From positions 248,001 to 312,000 of the forward strand of contig JARWMV010000233.1 in NCBI GenBank assembly GCA_030998015.1: DNA of 64,000 nucleotides, written 5' to 3'. The notes under the pieces are model-generated. The model saw nothing but the letters and a program-made list of their open reading frames with translations. It was not told where the DNA came from and did no database searches. The translations under genes and the position numbers were made by a program. The stretch comes from Ceratorhiza oryzae-sativae. Lineage: Eukaryota; Basidiomycota; Agaricomycetes; Cantharellales; Ceratobasidiaceae. Positions 23,501 to 36,009 of the stretch are shown here, piece by piece (position 1 is the stretch's first letter; every line of letters begins with the position of its first letter).

Positions 23501-26143
23501 GGTTGCCGCGCGTCGGCTGCAAAAAGCTTGCAGGAGGTTTATCCAGCGCAAAATATTCTTGGATGTGCACAACAGTGTCGTCAAGTTGCAGAGCTGTGAG
23601 TCTTGAACAAGCTTCACTGCCACGGTGTTCTGACTAGCAACCTGCGTAGTGATTCGTGGTCAGCGAACGAGAGGAAATTTCAAAGATACACGACTGGATA
23701 TTGGTGCTACACGATTGCAGAGCCTCTTCCGGGGAATGTGCGTATTCTTAGGGCTGCAGGTAACTTTTTACTAATTATTTTTGTAGCCTGACCCGCCGAC
23801 GGCATCGTGCCGACTTGCGCAGTGTGGTCTGGATGCAATCTTGTATTCGTCGACGCCACGCCAAGCGAGAACTCCAAGCGCTCAAGATCGAAGCTCGCTC
23901 GGCTGCCAAGCAAAAGGAGATTTCGTACCAACTCGAGAACAAGGTCGTTCAGCTCACCCAATCTCTTCAGCAACGCACCAACGAGCGCAAGGCTGCCGAG
24001 AAACAAGTCGAAGAGCTCCAGCAGCAGCTCACTGTCTGGCAGTCCAGACACGAGGAAGCCGATTCGCGCGCTCGCAAGCTACAAACCGATATCCAGACCC
24101 TGCATGTCCCCACCTCCCGTTTCGAGGAGCTCCTCAAGTCCAAGAATGAGATCGAAGCCCGGCTGGAGCAGGCCTCGGCCAAGGTCAACGAGCAAGAGGC
24201 TCAGATCGCCAAGCTGACGGCCGAGGTAGCTTCCGCAACGCGAAAGCTCGAAGCGCAGGCCAACGAGGCGGCGAGCACCGCGGGCGATTTGGGTCAAATT
24301 TCCTCTCTCAAGAACGAGCTCAGCCAGCTGCGAGACCAGTTGAACAGGGCGAATGCTCTCAACTCGTTGAGCGGCGGACGCAGGGCAGTCGAGGCTCCAC
24401 CCGTATCACCAACATTCCAAACCGGCTTGAAGGAGCATTTGCAGCAGGTCAACGGGTCCGGGAATTTGGCTGGTCCGCCGAACAAACGCCACCAGCGCAG
24501 GCACTCGTCGGCGGGTGCTTTCGCGAACGACGTGGGCGTGCGAGACTCGATGGACGAGAGGATGATTGCCGGGAAGCGAAGCCAAGCGAACAACCCTCGC
24601 GCTGTTTCTGTCGCGTACAACGGCCTGGACGGTCTCCCACGCCCTCGGGGTGGACTGGAAGAAATTTACGACGATCCTGCGGAAGAGCGCATTCGTCTGC
24701 TGTCAGATGCGGATAGACTTGATCAGGACGTATTCGACGGCCTGATTGCTGGACTGAGGATCCCGTCGCCAACGTCGACCAACGCGCCCAGCTTCAAGGA
24801 GGTCCTTTTCCCGGCCAACCTGATTTCCCTGGTTTCAAACGAGATGTGGAAGTACGGCATGATCAAAGAGAGCGAACGCTTCTTGGCCAACACGATGCAG
24901 GCCATTCAGACGCATGTTATGGTCAGTTGGATTCGATCCGTGCAGCCTGCATTAGCTGATTGATGAAACAGTCTTTCACCGGAGAAGAGGCGATTGTGCC
25001 CGGTGTGTTCTGGCTGAGCAACGTGCACGAGATCCTGTCGTTCGTTTGCTGCGCCGAGCAAGATATGCTCCAAGGTATTGGACCAATGAGCGATTCGCCT
25101 CAACCTGATTGGGACGCATACGAACATCTCATCAATATGGTCAAGTCTGATCTTGACAGTCTCGAGTACAATATCTACCATGCTTGGATGGTCGAGACCA
25201 AGAAGAAGTTGCACAAGATGATTATTCCAGCGCTGATCGAGACCCAGTCACTACCTGGCTTCATCACCAGCGACGGCGCGGGCCGACTATTCAACCGACT
25301 ACTCAACCAGAACACGGCGCCAGCATTCAACATGGACGATGTTCTGAACTTGCTGAACAAGGTCCTGAAGAGTCTCAAGTGCTTCTTCATGGAAGAGAGT
25401 GTGATTCAGCAGGTGGTGACCGAGCTCCTCAAATTGGTCGGCGTCACGAGCTTCAACGACTTGTTGATGAGGAGGAACTTCTGTTCGTGGAAGCGAGGTA
25501 TGTCCAAAAGATTATAACTCAAGCCTGCGATGCTGACACTATCAACTAGCCATGCAAATTCAATACAACATTACGCGAATCGAGGAATGGTGCAAGTCTC
25601 ACGAGATGCCAGAGGGAACATTGCAACTCGAACACTTGATGCAGGCGACCAAGTTGCTTCAGCTCAAGAAGGTGGGCTTGTATTACCCGCTCACCCGAGA
25701 CCCCGCGCTAATTATATACTCACACAGGCGACCCAAGCGGATATCGACATTATCTATGACGTATGCTGGATCTTGACGCCATCACAAATCCAACGCATGT
25801 GCACAAACTATTTCGTTGCGGATTACGAGGTAAGCATTCCGCAAACGACGGGAGCCTATCTAACCAATCTATAATCCAGAATCCAATTTCGCCCGAGATC
25901 CTTAAACTCGTTGCCCAGCGTGTGGTGCCGAACGACCGAACAGACCATTTGCTGCTGACCCCGGAGAATGAGGATGTTGCACCGTATGAGCTGCCGTTGC
26001 CTAGAGAAGTATCCGGACTAGAACACTACGTTCCTGGATACCTCAATGTTCCTGTGAGTGAAAAATTTTGGCGTTAGCCTCGGTTTCAGGTCTAATACGA
26101 ATTGCGACAGCACCTCCGCCGATTGGCAGCTATAACTTCCTAA
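20579..26143 (+). CDS. Class V myosin heavy chain (Myo2/Myo5 type)
   Basis: Fifteen exons: 20579-20600, 20649-20761, 20806-20935, 20990-21227, 21277-21298, 21347-22230, 22279-22327, 22374-23595, 23650-23737, 23787-24921, 24972-25497, 25550-25671, 25728-25829, 25880-26053 and 26111-26143. They give 1619 aa, the normal length for fungal myosin V. In order: an N-terminal SH3-like part (VWIADKDSGWISAEV), the motor with P-loop GESGAGKT at about 166-173, switch I NDNSSRFGK at about 229 and switch II DIYGFEHF at about 459. A lysine-rich actin-binding loop follows near KGGRPGAVAKKPTLGSIFKG, then IQ motifs (about 815-930), a coiled coil (about 940-1110), and the dilute/globular tail (about 1310-1610) with NPISPEIL near its end. 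Role: actin-based transport of vesicles and organelles to the hyphal tip, with cargo bound by the tail. A 22-nt microexon encodes the end of the P-loop. All motor residues expected for activity are present. Confidence 0.96.
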
Positions 26144-26415
26144 TATGGCTTAGATGGGAGTTTGGTTGTGATGTGTGACCATCTTTTCTGTGTAATTTTG
26201 CGGGGGAAGCGGATGTTGTTGACCTGTTTTGTTATTTCCTACACTTGTGTCTATATCTGCCAGTTTCAATCATCTATTGTTCGGGGAAACGGCGCGGACG
26301 CCAGATCTGCGAATATGAAATTTCAAGGCTCCGAAAGTCGGCATCGTCAGGTGTCCAAAACCACTCAATCCTGTCGTCAGCCTGTTGCGTGTGGTGCTCT
26401 CCTCCCTTCTCCACC

Positions 26416-29400
26416 ATGGACAGCGTATGGCTCTTGAGGTTGCTGCGGCCCTCGCCCCATCTGCTGTGCCGTATGTGTGTGACTTGCATCTGTGCGGTCG
26501 TCATCGTTGTCCGCCCTTCATTCCGGCTTGGAGGTCCCTATCTCTTTCTGATTCTGACGGCTAAAGTATGTATTTATATAGATACGCTGTTGCCCACAAC
26601 GCTTACACTTTCTTCTCCTCCAGGAACTCGTTTTTCCGCCCTCGACTAGCGCCTCGGCCCAAATCGAGGCCACCGGTGATTCCAGTTTCTGGCCACTTCT
26701 GATCAATGACTAATCCTATTTCGGACATTTTTTTTTAGTGGTGAATATGGCTGGAGCATTGTTTGGGCTTAGCTGGAGCAACCTTGGGCTTGCATGTGCC
26801 AGTTTTGCTGGCGAGAGATATGGCGTTGACTCTAGCGTGAGTCGAGCAATCAGAGCCATTTTTCTTTTGATACTAGGGTTCCTTGGTGAGACAATAGTTA
26901 TGCATCCTACTCTTATTTCGGTTGTCTGATGAACTCGGGATGTAGCTGGGCTCGCACGGAGCGCCCTCCCACGACTAACATTCGCGTCTCGCGCTGCCGG
27001 TCTTGTTAGCGCCTTTCTTCTCACCAGCGATCGTGGGGATGAGAAGGTTCGTATTTCATCCCTCAGGTCTTGGCATTTGCTGAAGCAGCCCTGATATTCG
27101 TGCCCCGAACCCCTAACTACGTCATCAGTGGGTATACACCAACTTCACACAGCTTTTATTTGTCTGCGCGGTAGCAGGCACCGCGAGTCTCGTCGTCGCG
27201 CTTATTGCTTGGGCGTTCATCCCGAGCGGTGGGTACGCTAAAGATGCCATCTCTGCACTTGGGTTGCTTAAGGAGCTTGTGCTTCTCGCCACGACCCGCA
27301 CAATTGATTCATCTCCGACTCGACCATCTTCACCCGACCCAACCGTCACCTCTGCAACAATGAAAAAATCCCCCACACTGGAATCTCTTCAGCAATCCTG
27401 CCTAGAAGCGTCACTTGCTCTCCATGCTTCCTATGCATACTCTGCTTTCGAGCTCCGCGTTGGTCGAGTTCCCGTCTCGCATATCAAGCCGCTCTTGGCT
27501 ACCGTTGGCCGGGTCCGAGAAGAATTAGCCTGGGGGGTGGTTCGTGCCGGCGTCCATGGTCAAAACAACCCGAGCTTGCCATTTTCCGATAAGAAAGCAA
27601 AAGATTTAGCTTATAGTGATGACCAGTTATCCAAGGACGAACTCAAGCTACTTGCTACACTCGATAACCCCTGTCACGCTTGTGCGGATGTCATACGAGA
27701 CAACATTACGTCTCTACAGATTGCCATTGGAATAAGCTTTGGGATTGATACGTCACACATTGTCCAACCTGATCCCAGTAGGCCGTCGAAAGAAGGCTCA
27801 AAGGCAGGAGTTCTTGAAGAGGGGCTTTCCGATATCAAGTATAAGCTTGGCTCGAGGGGGAAGGAAAGGCAGAGCTTGTTGGACGTCCATGATCAACAAG
27901 CAAAACTCTTTCAAGCTCGGGAACAGCTCAAGGTGCAGCTCGACTGGGTGGTTCACAACATGAATACGGCCCACATGTTGAACGGATCCTCGCGTCGACT
28001 GGAGTCCTCGTCGCATAGTGCCCCTACGTCCCCGGTTGACCCTCATAGGACATCCCACCACCATCAGCTATTCCGAAAGAGCTTGTATGCTACTTCTCTG
28101 CTTCACGTGAGCGAATTCTGCTCGGGGTGGTGCTGTTTCTAACCGCATGATTTTCCAGATTTCGTCTGAAATTATTCGAGCAATGAGCCTCATCGTTTCG
28201 GTACTTGAACTACACATGACCAGCCGCCCTCGGATCTTCTTTCTCCGTCCGTCCTGGATGTGGCTCGGCATGTCGCCCCGGGCGCTCGTTATTGAACAAA
28301 GTAACGAGGAGCCTGACGCTGAGCCTACCGCAGTCAAATTGAACCAAGAACAATCGACAGAAGAGCCCGAGGAAAGCACCAGTCTCTCAGCTCAAGAAGC
28401 TAAACAAGGGCTGCTCCAGCGCCGAGCCACGGCGGTCCTTTTGTCCCCAGTAGTCCAAGCCCATACGCCAATACCGCTTCACCAACGATTTAGGAGATGG
28501 CTCCGTGACCTCCGTAGCATTTCGATCAACCGACGGTCGATCTCTCGAGGTCTACGTGCACTCGTAAATCTTCCGAGGGTGATCTTGGACTCACAATGGA
28601 ATCGGTCCGGGGTGCTTCACTTTCGAATCAAGTTTTCGCGTTTCGTGAGGCGTATCCAGCACTCGAAACATGCAAGACATGCAGTGAAAAATGCGCTTGG
28701 CGTGACGTTGTTGGCTGTTCCGAGTTTTCTCCCGGAGGGATCGCCGGGTACGTTGTTTACCCGAGCTGTTCCTCCAAGGCTGCTGACAGGCTTTCCTGTT
28801 GGTTTCAGGGCGAATGTACTTCAAAAACCAGCGCGGGGTATGGGCCATTATATCATTTATGTACGTCCTTGAACCAAATACAGCATCAACATGGCGAGTT
28901 GGTATGATGCGCTTGGTAAGTCATTCGATAGCGTGCTATCTCCCCAAGCTGATAGTTGTGCAGTGCGGAACATTTATCGGTGCTACCTATGCGTTCGTCG
29001 TAAGTTGGCACCACACGTTCGCGCGAGCCACAAGCTTATCGATGCCAAGACATGGGTTATATGCAGAGAAAATCCGTATGGGATTGTCCCCATGCTTACG
29101 GTATGAAGATCCTGGGTCGGTCCTGCTATCCCCCTAATTTCCTATTTCCAGGCCGGAGAAATACTCTTGACTTGGCTCGTGCGGTCCTCCACTCCTGGTG
29201 TCGGGGTCGTCGCGTAAGTCGTTGAGCGTCCTTCATGGCATATGTCTAATACAAACCATCTAGGTCGGTGACTATTCCGCCAATCATTTTCTCGCCGTAT
29301 CTTGGGCTCGACTATACTACAGTTATCGGTGCGCCCTTGGTCCCACCTAGCTGGGCGCTTGCTCATTCAAGCCGCTTCCAACAGGGCTGGCCGCCATTAG

Positions 29401-30397
29401 AGGAATGCAAATCTCGATAGGAATCATTGGCGCCATCTTGGTCAACCATTTCCTTTTCCCTCGGCATTGCAGGGTCATGTTCCTCTCTGGCATGGCTCAA
29501 GTGCTGGCAAATCTGACTCAGTTGTATTTGCATTTGAGCCAGTAAGCTGATGTGGTTTCATTTTGGTGTTATCAGAGCTGATTTTGTCGCCTAGCCGTAC
29601 GCTCCATGAAACCGCACGTACGAGGAGTGGGATGTTGCGTGGAGCAAAGCTCGATTTAAAGTTGCGGGTGAGTGATGGTTTCGTTTGACACTGTTGCTAT
29701 AGTATACTGACGAAACGACCAGGAAATGATTGCACGAGAGAATGTGTTATTAAATCAAATGGAGCACGAGATCAGTTTGATGCCGGTAAGACCAGGTCAT
29801 GTCAACGTCAGCACGATGAATCAATCCGTTTTGTAGAAACCAACGATCCTTTACCGAAACGCTACCGAGACCATCCAGCGAATCGCAGATTTGATGTCTG
29901 GATTACGGAGGATCAGAGAAAACGTACCTCAGAGAGAGGCTATTACTCAAGTCCTGCAGCATCGGCAGCACACTGTTCGTGGCTTGCCATTCACATTTAC
30001 TTATTGCTGACAGTTGTTTGCTTAGGTCTCATGCATTTGTATCGTCTTATACACGTGCGAGCATGCTTTCCGGTCTCGGCGGCCCTTGCCACAAATGCTT
30101 CCCTCACCACGAAAAGCGTTCGAAGCCCTCTCTCGAGAAATCATGGAGGCGCTACAGGACTCACCCCGGGCGACTGACATCGCATATGTCGTTGCCGAAA
30201 ACGAAGTGCTCGAGGAAATGATCGAGAATTTGGAGAATTTGATCTCGGTCACAAGAGAGCTCTTCGGAACCAACCAATGGCTCTTTGAAGGGAGCACAGA
30301 ATACGCCGGGTCGTTTGCGCCTGTCCGGAGCGGAGCGGAGACCCCCGTTATTCAGACCCCAAGAGTATCGATGCGCCGACTCGAATCGTTTCAGTGA
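26416..30397 (+). CDS. Large membrane protein of the aromatic-acid-exporter/FUSC (BRE4-like) type, copy 1
   Basis: Sixteen exons: 26416-26565, 26624-26675, 26739-26885, 26946-27046, 27129-28106, 28159-28747, 28809-28915, 28964-28999, 29050-29100, 29152-29213, 29264-29328, 29385-29541, 29595-29667, 29723-29785, 29837-29974 and 30026-30397. They give 1046 aa. The start has a strong context (CCACCATGG). Two hydrophobic blocks lie at about residues 15-155 and 640-860. They flank a cytoplasmic middle part with FRKSLYATSLLH and RPRIFFLRPSWMWLGMSPRA. The second block reads GVWAIISFMYVLEPNTASTW...TWVICRENPYGIVPMLT...SVTIPPIIF, typical of FUSC/ArAE-like transporters. The C-terminus is helical (RIADLMSGLRRIRENVPQ). 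Likely a plasma-membrane or Golgi transporter; the substrate is unknown. It is followed in tandem by a paralogue at 31156. Confidence 0.75.
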
Positions 30398-31155
30398 TCT
30401 TTCAGAATATACTATTTCTTTCTTCGTTAGATTTATGTATGCATGTAACCTAGGATTAGCACGTTTTGTCGAGATCTGGATTTCCCAAAGTCTTTTGTTT
30501 TGACTTGATTACTATTGTTTCAACGCTTGTAAATTACACTGTGCTCGACCTCCATGCACTCGCACTCCTCATTCCCATTTGCCTAGACTTCATTCCTCCC
30601 TCTTATATAGACCGGCACTAGACATTATATACTATTTTCAGCCTTGGCTCTTAATTTCAATATTTATTGCTCCTAGTTGCCCGAGACGGTCTGAAGGCTT
30701 CTCTGCGTCGCTGATCCCGAGAGCGACAGCGCTAGGGTGATTCCCCTGGTCGATCCGGACACGAATATCTAAATACTGATTTCGTTCACCGTGACCGGCT
30801 CTGGGATCTCATTTGCTGGACTCTCCGGGATTGCCCGGTTTGTGGCTTGCCATCTCACCACTCCGAGACCGCTCGAGTTCGCCTTTGGTGATCGCTGCGC
30901 TAGGCTGTACTATATAAGGGGAGACGGAGGGGCCTTTCTCGCGTATTCCTCTCTGGCCGCTCTGCTTGCTGTCGCTGTGTGTGCTTGCGACCCGGTCGGC
31001 CCCCGCCCCGCCCCCATTAGTCATCATCTTTAGCGACCGTGTGTTTCCGTCCCTGGAGTTAAAATGCAATTCTCTTGTGCTAGTCTACCACGCCTCGAGT
31101 CATATAAAGTGGGCTTGCCGGCGGCAATCCCGCTTTCTTTGGACCCTCTCTACGA
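30398..31155. promoter_or_regulatory. Spacer and likely promoter between the tandem transporter genes
   Basis: Contains TATAAAG at 31103-31109, 47 nt before the ATG of the second gene, and another TATA-like element near 30911. No gene seen. Confidence 0.4.
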
Positions 31156-34100
31156 ATGTCTAATTTTCTGTCTTCTCTGTGGCCTTCTGCTCAGTTGTTA
31201 TGTCGTATGAGTGTTACGTTTATTTGTGTCGTAGTTGTAGTTTTGCAGCCGACTGCCCGAATAGCTGGCCCTTACACGTTTCTAATCCTGACGACCAAGG
31301 TGCGCACCGCGACGTCATCATTATCTCAACAACCGCTCACATCTCACTTAGGATATCGTGTTTCCCCCATCGACGAGCCCTTCGGCGCAAATTGAAGCAC
31401 TGGGTACAAATTTCAACACCCCCCTAATTTGTATTTACTCATTTCTTTGTCCGTAGCCGTCAACACAAGCGGAGTCGTTTTCGGTCTAGGTTGGAGCAAT
31501 CTAGGTTTGGCGTGCGCAACATTTGCCGGTCGCAGGTACGGTGTCGACTCGAGTGCTGTCCGGACGATCAAGGCTTTCTTTCTGGTCATCTTGGCATTCA
31601 TTTGTGCGTAATCAATCTTTGTCTGGTCAATAGGCAGATGCTGAAAAGGTCGTTTCAGGCGGATTAGGTCGGAGTAGCTTGCCGCGTATCGCGTTTGCGT
31701 CTCGAGCGGCGTGTTTCGTGGGTGTTTGGTTGCTTTCTCGGACGCCAACAACCGACAAGGTACGAGTCTTTCTCATTTCTTCTGTTCCGGGATAATTTTC
31801 TCATTTTGGTTCTATTTCAATTACAGTGGGACTATCACGATTTTACCCAACTCCTCTTCATCTGTTCGATCTCGGGAGCTGCAAGCCTAGTCGTCTCTCT
31901 AATCGCGCGCATTTTTACCCATCCGGGTGGATATCCAAAAGACGTGGTCGATTCTCTGGGCCGATTGAAAACGCTCTTGGAACTTTCGACTGCCCAAGCG
32001 TTCAACCGATCGCATCCCGATCCGGCTTCGAATGATCTCTGCTTGACCCGAACGACTTCGACCGTCAAAACGATCACGACCAGTACCGAGCCGCCTTCTC
32101 AAATCGAAGCGCTTCGAAGAGCGTGTTTGGAGGATTCGCTCGCTTTGCATGCATCTTATGCTTATTCTGCGTTTGAGCTTCGGATCGGGCGGGTGCCTGT
32201 GAAAGACATCAAGCCTCTGCTTACGATTGTGAATCGCCTGAGAGAAGAGCTGGTGTGGGGAGAAAGTTCAAAGACGTATCCGCCTTTTACGAGTCCCAAC
32301 ATCCATAACAAGTGAGTCGCCGTCGACTCACCGACTCGAATATCGGCTCACGTGAGCGCATATATCCAGGGATATGACTATCGACACAAACCCGCTCGAC
32401 GAACTCGACGAACCTAGTGAAATCTGCTCGACCGCAATCGGGACCGGAATATCCGTGCTCCAATCAGTCGTCGGAAAATGCTACGGCATCAAGCATGGGG
32501 ATAACAAGACAACTTTTGAGGAGCCACTTGTATCCCGCGAACGGATTATTCTCGCCCGCTCGATCCTCAAGGAAAAATTCGACTCTGCTGTGCATAGAGC
32601 CAACGAGGCCCGTCGATCGAGAGAATATCTAACGGCTGAATATGGAGAGGATGAAACTGATATTGCATCCATGACTACCGCGCATGATACAGTACTTTTC
32701 CAAAAGAGCCTGCACGCGACATCCCTTTTGCACGTACGTCCTTTCAACAGCTGTTATAGAATGGGTACTAACGGTTGGAATACCCAGATGTCCTCTGAGC
32801 TGATCCGTGCCCTCACCCTCGCACACGCGATCCTCGAAATCCACCGAACCTCGACCCGGCCCCGACTGTTCTTTCTTCGCCCATCCTGGCTGTGGCTTGG
32901 GATGTCTCCCCGAGCGCTCGTCGCCGAAGAAGATAGTTCAGCCCCTCCGCTTCCCGAAACCCCGACCCCAGACGCAGATGTCCTAAGTATCGAAGAGACA
33001 AACGCCCTATTGCCCGGTGCGGCAGTACGGAGTGCACGAAGACGGCGATGGTTGAGTTTACGACGCATGTGGAACTCGCCTGGAGTGTTGAGATGTCGGA
33101 TCTGGTTGTCGAGGGCGATTTGGAGAATGAAACATTCGAAACATATTCATCATGCCATAAAGAATGCATCGGGTGTTGGTTTGTTGCTTATCCCCGCGAT
33201 GCTACCTGTAGGTTCAGCCGGTGCGTCCCCCCCCCCCTCGCTCGTCGACTTGGGCTCGTCTGATACATGACCATAGGCAAACGATACTTTGACCATAATT
33301 ATGGAGTCTGGGCGATCATCTCGTTTACGTACGTTCTCGAACCAAACACAGCCCTCACATGGCGTATCGGCATATGGAGATTGGCAAGTTTGAATTACAT
33401 CACGCTGATCGTGCGGAAATTAACGGAAAAGGACACTAGTTTGGAACGGCGATTGGAGCGACGTACGCTTATCTTGTAAGCCTTGTTTTTCGCATCGTGA
33501 CGTATATCTGACGGTATGATCAGACATGGGTCATCGTGCGACAGAATCCGTATGGGATCGTTGCGCTCGTCACTGTGCGTATGGCGGTCGATCGGCGGGC
33601 GTTGGATCCTGATTGGATTTGATCGATCTAGGCAGCGGAGATCATGCTCACGTGGCTGGTGCGGTCGAGCACACCGGGTGTGGGCGTCGTTGCGTGAGTG
33701 TTTGTCGAATTCAGGGTGGCAGGCTGTTGGGATTGATATCCGGATCTAGGTCTGTGACGATTCCGCCAGTGCTATTCCAGCGGTATCTCGGACTCAACGA
33801 CTCGCCCATGATTCGTTTGTACCTTGTCCGATCACACACAGCCGAGGTATGCTAACTGGACCGAGGTTCTAGACGTCGCGGTTCTACGCGGACTTCAAAT
33901 ATCCATCGGCATTGTCGCAGCGATTGTGGTGAACCACGTGTTGTTCCCGAAGCACCCTCGGGTGCTGTTCTTGTCCGGGATGGCCCAGGTCTTGGATGAA
34001 ATCTCGGGGTTGTATCTTCATTTGAGCCAGTCAGTTTTTGTTTATTTTTAAATTCAGACTCTGATGGACAGCCCGGCTCATGCTCGGTTGATTATCTAGC

Positions 34101-34889
34101 CGAACGTACAACGACCGCGAGCGGGTGCGGACCAAGAAGGGGATTGCACACAGCGCGAAGCTTGAATTGAGAATCCGGGTGCGTCTATCCCGCCAGAAAC
34201 GCCTTGGCAAAAACGTCATTGTTGACACTGTCTAGGAACTCATTGCGCGTGAGAACGTATGGCTTACGCAAATGGAACACGAAATCAGCCTGATGCCTGT
34301 ACGTCCCCGAGTGTCATGCGAGCCGAGCTGGTTTTGACTAGTTGGCGTCGAACAGAAACCGACGAGGCTGTATCGCGCGAGCGCGGAAAGCGTGCAGCGA
34401 ATCGCGGACCTCGTGTCGGGACTGCGCAGGATCCGGGAGAACGTGCCGCAACAGGCGATCGAACAGGTGTTGCAACACCGACAGCATACAGTCAGTTGAA
34501 ATGTGTGTCCTAGGCGATTCTGGCTGATGATCGGGCCAAAAAAAAAGGTGTCGTGTATATGCATTGTGCTGTTTGCATGCGAGCACGCGTTCCGTTCGCG
34601 TCGGGCGCTGCCCCAAATGCTGCCGTCTCCGCGCAAGGCGCTCGACGCACAGACGCGCGAGATGATCGAGGTGCTGCACGACGCGGCGGGTGCGACGGAC
34701 ATGGGGTACGCCGTGGCGGAGCACGAGGTGCTCGAGGCGATCGTCGAGGCGCTGGAGGCGCTGATGGCGGCGACGCGGGCGCTGTTTGGGACGAGCGCGT
34801 GGCTCGAGGGCGAGGCGCTGTTCACGGGCTCGTTTGGGCGAAGCGGGGCAGCGACACCCGCGAGCGTCGGGCCGAGAGCGGGGTGGTAG
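31156..34889 (+). CDS. Aromatic-acid-exporter/FUSC-type membrane protein, copy 2
   Basis: Seventeen exons: 31156-31299, 31352-31403, 31457-31603, 31659-31759, 31827-32311, 32370-32733, 32788-33220, 33277-33383, 33440-33475, 33524-33574, 33632-33693, 33750-33814, 33873-34029, 34100-34178, 34236-34298, 34356-34490 and 34548-34889. They give 940 aa, collinear with copy 1. Many exons have identical lengths in both genes (52, 147, 101, 107, 36, 51, 62, 65, 157 and 63 nt), which validates both models. Differences: an extra intron at 32312-32369, a shorter middle region, and a GC donor (TTG|GCAAGT at 33384) where copy 1 has GTAAGT. The last intron ends in an A-rich acceptor (nine A then G) at 34547, which is unusual. 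Predicted topology and role are as for copy 1. GC content rises in the last exon. Confidence 0.75.
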
Positions 34890-34998
34890 TGGGACTGGCT
34901 ATTTGCGGGTGTGCTGACGTCATCTGGGCGGTTGAAATATATCTGATCTTAATCTGGATTTAACCCGAGTGAACTGGACCGTGAGCAATGTGCCCGCC

Positions 34999-36009
34999 AT
35001 GGTCCACCCGAAGAGTGCGTCTGCGGAACACGACCCCCTGCGTCGCACACGCCTGCTGTCGCGCATCCTCGACCCCGAGTACGCCGGCTCCCGGCCCCGC
35101 TCGCCGTCGTCGCTCGCCGACCTGCCCCAGCCGAGCGTCTTTGTCGACCGCTGGGGCACCCAGCACGACCCCGACTTCCGTCCCTTTGGCTCATATCCCG
35201 TCAGGACACCGTCGGTCGACCGTGAGCACCAGTCGTGGCCGTGGGACGCTGACGACGACGACGACGACATCCCGCTCCCGGCCTTTGGCTCGCCCCGGCG
35301 CTCCCCGACAGCCGTCTCCCACTCGTCCTCGTCGTACCAGTCTTCGTCGTCTGGCAGCCGCTCTCGCTCGACGTCTGTCGTCGGCTACAGCTCACCTGCT
35401 TCCTCCCCGCCTGCGTCCAACACGGACAGAGACCCCACCCGGGCCCGCATCGCTTCGCCCGGCAAGATCCCTCGCTCGGCGCTCTTTCCGTGGACACCTG
35501 CCCAGCGTGCGGCCCGTCTCCACGAGCTGCCCAAGGTGCCCCCACCGCCCCCGCCCGTCGAGGAGGAAGAGCAGGACATTCCGTTGGCACTCGTCGACTC
35601 TCGCTACGTCCCCGGCTACGGCCACATCCTCTATCCTCCATCCCCGTCCCCGGCGCCGACCCCACCCCCAGCCGCACACCGCGCCACGTCACCTAGCCCG
35701 TCCTCGTCGGGTCGCAAAAAGAACCGCCCACGGGCGCATACCGTACCGCTGCCGGCATCCCCCTGGGCAAACCTCGCCACCGGAGACGCCGAGCAAGAGG
35801 CTGAGCAGCCCGGCCCAGAATCGTACGTCTCCACACTCGTCCGATACCGCGGGTTCACTGGCACTGACGACATTTGCAGCTCATCGTGCAAGCAGTCATT
35901 GCGTCAGTCTGTCTACTCGTTGGGGCTCAAGACCAAGCTCGGATTGCATCACATGAAAGCCCGCATACGGAAAGCGAGCGGCGCGGCCACTCGTCCGCTC
36001 AGCCTGTGA
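34999..36009 (+). CDS. Uncharacterised low-complexity protein with LDPxYxG / VFVD / HDPDY motif (member 1)
   Basis: Exons 34999-35822 and 35880-36009 give 317 aa. The N-terminal 70 residues carry the signature shared with the genes at 50143-51442 and 54626-55552: ILDPEYAG, then VFVDRWGTQHDPDF. The rest is rich in Ser, Pro and acidic residues and is probably disordered. The C-terminus is SSCKQSLRQSVYSLGLKTK, matching the PSCGY...RRQW block of the other members. The 57-nt intron sits in the same phase (2) and at the same place as in the paralogues. Being a multiple of three without a stop, it can be retained without breaking the frame. The family looks fungal-specific; I know of no function for it. 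Only 109 nt separate it from the upstream transporter stop, in the same orientation. Confidence 0.65.
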   Translation: MVHPKSASAEHDPLRRTRLLSRILDPEYAGSRPRSPSSLADLPQPSVFVDRWGTQHDPDFRPFGSYPVRTPSVDREHQSWPWDADDDDDDIPLPAFGSPRRSPTAVSHSSSSYQSSSSGSRSRSTSVVGYSSPASSPPASNTDRDPTRARIASPGKIPRSALFPWTPAQRAARLHELPKVPPPPPPVEEEEQDIPLALVDSRYVPGYGHILYPPSPSPAPTPPPAAHRATSPSPSSSGRKKNRPRAHTVPLPASPWANLATGDAEQEAEQPGPESYVSTLVRYRGFTGTDDICSSSCKQSLRQSVYSLGLKTKLGLHHMKARIRKASGAATRPLSL

